Shown piece after piece: positions 8,421 through 11,234 of a stretch of 11,234 nucleotides of DNA; positions within the stretch are counted from its first letter, which is position 1, and the number at the start of each line of letters is the position of its first letter. The notes beneath the pieces are model-generated. The model worked only from the letters and a program-made list of their open reading frames with translations, was not told where the DNA came from and searched no databases. The translations under genes and the position numbers were made by a program. The stretch comes from Monoraphidium neglectum (lineage: Eukaryota > Chlorophyta > Chlorophyceae > Sphaeropleales > Selenastraceae), in the NCBI RefSeq assembly GCF_000611645.1, contig NW_014012705.1:8503-19736 (forward strand). The letters are read 5' to 3'.

Positions 8421-8505
8421 ACATGGCCTGAAGCAAGGACGCGCTGTGCGGCGCAAGGCATTGAGAACGCAGCTGGCCCATGTCGGGACATGGCCTGAAG
8501 CAAGG
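8421..8505. repeat. 18-bp direct repeat pair
   Basis: ACATGGCCTGAAGCAAGG occurs exactly at 8421-8438 and 8488-8505, with a 67-nt start-to-start spacing. It lies in non-coding DNA of the divergent region. It could be a remnant of local duplication or a paired regulatory site. Confidence 0.85.
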
Positions 8506-9233
8506 GCGGAGTGGCGCACATGCAGAAGGGCGGAATCCCTTTCAACCTGCCAAGTCTGAGTCACGAGTCTTTTAAGTAATTGGAGTGCAGCGCACCATGG
8601 TATGACCCGCGCTGGCGCATGACCAGCACTGGTACATTGCGCCGACACCCTGCTGTCGCGCTGATTCTGCTAGCATGATGCTTCACGACAACGATAAATA
8701 TCTTGCCACCGCAGGCAACACAGACCCCATGCCATTTCCTCCAAGAGCGATAAAGCACTTCTCACGCAAGGATGCAGCGAAAGCGGTTGCATAGCAGCGC
8801 CTCGACAAGCTGCAGTGGGGTGACGCGTGCCGTCACCCGTGCGCCTGGGCCGACCTCAGCCGGAAGTTGGCTCCATCATGAACGCGAGCCGCTTCAAATG
8901 ATTTGCAGTTGGTGGCATGCGAAGCGGACGCCACCAGCAGCCCAACCGCCGTCCAGGCAGGCCGGCGGGCGCACGCTGCATGCCCGCTCTGGCACCTGCG
9001 GAAGCGGAAGCCTCAGATCGTTGGCATCACACGGAACTTGATGCACTCGTGCACTGAATAGTCTCCACAACACGATATTGCAAGAGCCAGCGCAATTGTT
9101 TGACTCCACTTCTGACCCAAGATTGCTACGCGGGGCTTCTGGCGCTGAACGGAAGCTTATGTAGTTATACTGATACTGTTAAGAAACACATTAGCTTGAA
9201 TTGGCAGGCGCGGGCCTCCAGCAGCAGCAGCCC

Positions 9234-9245
9234 ATGGCAACTTGA
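9234..9245 (+). promoter_or_regulatory. Minimal upstream ORF before the LMBD1-like start
   Basis: ATG GCA ACT TGA lies 39 nt upstream of the main ATG at 9285, just after a CAG repeat. If it is in the transcript, it is a three-codon uORF that ribosomes must skip or terminate on before reinitiating. Whether it is transcribed is not shown. Confidence 0.45.
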
Positions 9246-9284
9246 GAGCCTGGCGCGACCGCGATCGGCTGATACTGTCCGAAC

Positions 9285-10973
9285 ATGGCGTTGGCGGCGG
9301 GTTTCAATTGGTTGCTCATCTTTGTTGCGTGTGTGGTGGCCGTGGTGCTACTAGCGGCCTGCATCTACGTGTTGATCCACTACCAGCACCCGGACGATGG
9401 CAACCAGGCCTGGATCCCGAAGGGGATCGTGGTGTTGGGGCTATGGCTTGCGATGGCGACGGTACTATTATTCCCGCTCGACGTGGCGAACCGGGCGGCG
9501 TGCTCGTTCGGCGTCGCCGAGAGCGCGTGCGTCTTCACCCTGCCGATGCGGGAGCTGTGGTTCGCTATCTTCATCACAAACCTAGTTATGGTGTTCTTCC
9601 TCATCCCGTTCACAATGTTCTTCTGGGAGGCCGACAGCGACTAGTGAGTGCGGACCGCAGCCGAGCGGTGGACGCCATGCACCGCCTGTGCAAGATTCTG
9701 CTTACAACCATCCATAAGCGGTGCGCCTGTTTGCGTGCATGCAGCAGCATCACAGGTGAGCTGTGCAACGTGCATTGATGTGGTAACGACAGTCCTCTGT
9801 CTGGCGCGCCCACCGCCCTCCTCACGCCGCCCTGGCCCCACGCGACGCGCAGCACTTGGTTCATGCGCGTGAAGACGGCTTTCCTTTGGACGCTGGGAAT
9901 GGCCGTCGTGCTGGGTCTGGCAATTGGAGTCGCTTACGGTGCGAGGCGCGGGGCAATCAGGCTGGCAGGACCGGGCACGGAGGTCCGGTCGCGGCTGCTG
10001 CTCTGGCGCAGTTCGGCCAGCCCTGGGTGGCACAGAGCAGGCGGGCGCCCTCCTCGCCCCGACCGGCAAACGCCCCGCGCCCCGTCGGCGCAGGGCTGGC
10101 GGGCTTTGTCGAGTATCCAACGCAGGAGCTGGTGTCTGGTCTGCTGCCGCTGGACCAGCTGCCACTGCTGGCCAATTACACTGGTACAGACTGCATCAAG
10201 CCGGGCATGGGGCTGGCGGGGTACAACGCCACCAACAAGATCCCCGGCGGGCTGGTGCGCACGGCTGGCGGCGGGCTGGTCTAGGTCAAAGGTGGCGGTC
10301 AGCAGCAGGCGGCGGGGTTGTGGAGGAGGCCAGCAGCAGAAACGTCTTGGCGGACGGCGAAGCGGGGACTGGCATCTGACACGACACACGTGGTGGCTCA
10401 TGTGAAGACAGCAGAATGGGGTGACAGAGGTATCGGTGTGAAGGCTGTGCGCAATTCGGAGGGCCGTGTATTGCCGTTGCGTGCAGATGGTGGCAAATGG
10501 ACTCTGAAGGCCCCCTGCCTACGCCCCTGGCCGCGCCCTGCAGTGTGACGGCTATGGGGCCAACTACGCCATCAAGACGTGGACGCTGCGGGTCTCCCTG
10601 CCGGTCTACATCATGGCCATCCAGTCCGTGTTTGGTGGGCAACGCCCGGCACGCGCGTTGTATGAGCAGCAGTGGGGCCCGCGGCGGCATGGGGGGCGCA
10701 GGATCATGTGGGCACCTAGAGCAGCTGTCAGCACACAGTGCAGTGTGATGCTCTCACCCAGCAGCTTCAGGCGGCCCTGCCCATTCAGCAGCCCGACCCG
10801 CCCCTCACCCGCGGTCAGGCTGGATCCTGTTTTTGGTGTTTGCGGGGTGGGGCGTCATGGCGGCGCCCATCGACTGGCTTCACCAGTACATGCGGCGGCC
10901 GCGCGCCGTCATCACCAAGAGCGAGTTCCTCAACCGCGCACGCGGGCTGGCGCAGCGCGCCAAGGAGATCAAG
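9285..10973 (+). CDS. LMBR1-domain membrane protein (LIMR/LMBD1-like), first 5 exons, 3' end outside window
   Basis: Exons: 9285-9643, 9853-9938, 10094-10254, 10544-10634, 10819-10973 (284 residues seen; plant homologues are about 510). Donors are GTGAGT, GTGCGA, GTGCGC, GTGGGC and GTGAGG; acceptors are CAG; all phases match. The protein aligns along its length with Arabidopsis LIMR (At5g01460): NYQHPDD is here HYQHPDDGNQA, PADVANR is here PLDVANRAAC, LTLPMKDLW is here FTLPMRELW, and RRPKAVITRS is here RRPRAVITKS. Predicted membrane helices are about 7-30, 43-66, 88-112, 128-148 and 220-246. The loop between helices 4 and 5 has sequons N176-Y-T and N193-A-T, suggesting a lumenal or extracellular side. 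Human LMBD1 acts in lysosomal cobalamin export and receptor endocytosis; the algal role is inferred. The exon 3 donor could instead be GTCTAG eight codons later, which is a weaker site. Confidence 0.92.
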
Positions 10974-11234
10974 GTGAGGGCTCGCGCGTAACACTCTCGA
11001 GAGTCCCAAAGTGTTTCCAGCTGCCGGCGCTTTGGACTCTGCCTGGGTGTCACGGTTGGCTCGCATATATGCGGCCCTTGGGGGCGAAGTGTCTGGGTCA
11101 TGGTGTGAAGCTGCGGCTTCCCAGCAGGCACGCAGGTTGGGCGGCCGGCATTGTTCTATTGATTGTGGGAGCCCTGGCATGTGGGTTTGCATTGAATCCT
11201 CTTATGTGTCGAAGCCTCCCGCCCCCTCCCGGCC
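10974..11234 (+). other. Unfinished intron 5 of the LMBD1-like gene
   Basis: After GAG ATC AAG the sequence reads GTGAGGG, a donor, and no exon resembling the expected charged helix that follows in the family (KKAADAL-like) is visible before the window ends. The last 20 bases are strongly C-rich on the plus strand, like a polypyrimidine tract, so the next acceptor is probably just beyond the edge. Confidence 0.7.

Larger units (their letters stand above)
7986..9284. promoter_or_regulatory. Divergent intergenic region between the TPR and LMBD1-like genes
   Basis: About 1.3 kb separates two genes transcribed head to head, so it must hold both promoters and 5' UTRs. I see no clear TATA box and no tRNA. 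ORFs of 65-89 codons in several frames show no recognisable motif. Contents that can be supported are an 18-bp direct repeat (8421-8505), an orphan ORF fragment on plus (8154-8270), a short CAG run near 9219-9230 and a three-codon upstream ORF at 9234-9245. Confidence 0.6.

Noticed and set aside
8772..9109. ORFs of 71-89 codons on both strands in the divergent region
   Set aside because: No recognisable motif or splice-supported continuation; lengths are expected by chance in GC-rich DNA.
9863..10405. A 180-codon plus ORF starting MRVKTAFLWT
   Set aside because: Only its first part is real, as exon 2 of the LMBD1-like gene; the rest reads through intron 2 and then shadows exon 3 out of frame.
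10993..11004. 12-bp perfect palindrome ACTCTCGAGAGT
   Set aside because: It lies within an intron, has no loop or neighbouring repeat, and could easily arise by chance.

Overview
The window is nuclear DNA from a GC-rich, intron-rich eukaryote, most likely a green alga (Chlorophyta; perhaps a trebouxiophyte or chlorophyte, though the species cannot be fixed from sequence alone). The evidence is short introns (mostly about 150-290 nt) with GTG-type donors and CAG acceptors, strong G/C bias at third codon positions, long Pro/Gly/Gln/Ala-rich disordered protein segments, and one gene that aligns closely with the plant LIMR/LMBD family. There are no operons, no bacterial-type signals, no rRNA and no tRNA that I could see.

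Layout: (1) Positions 4907 down to 1, minus strand: a five-exon, 3'-truncated gene for a very large BAT2_N-domain protein (PRRC2/BAT2 in animals, MOS1 in plants). Its last visible exon is one uninterrupted reading frame from 3472 to the window edge (about 1157 codons). It is easy to miss because it has no stop in the window and is covered by long spurious ORFs in other frames. (2) 4908-5909: intergenic DNA holding the 5' region of gene 1 and the 3' flank of gene 2, with a small inverted repeat and direct repeat near 5224-5261. (3) 7985 down to 5910, minus strand: a gene of about six exons for a protein with a conserved but unnamed N-terminal region and a C-terminal three-repeat TPR domain carrying Hsp70/Hsp90 carboxylate-clamp residues. 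Its first exon junction is anomalous. (4) 7986-9284: a 1.3 kb head-to-head intergenic region with an 18-bp direct repeat and one orphan ORF fragment. (5) 9285 to past 10973, plus strand: the first five exons of an LMBR1/LMBD1-like polytopic membrane protein, truncated at the 3' side; the window ends in its fifth intron.

The three genes have no obvious shared pathway; this looks like ordinary gene-dense nuclear sequence. All exon models were built by hand by requiring GT..AG ends and matching codon phase, and nearly every junction closes in frame. The points most worth a second look are the hidden giant BAT2_N exon with RGG boxes and polyQ tracts, the irregular exon 1/2 junction and unnamed conserved N-terminus of the TPR protein, and a minimal upstream ORF before the LMBD1-like start codon.
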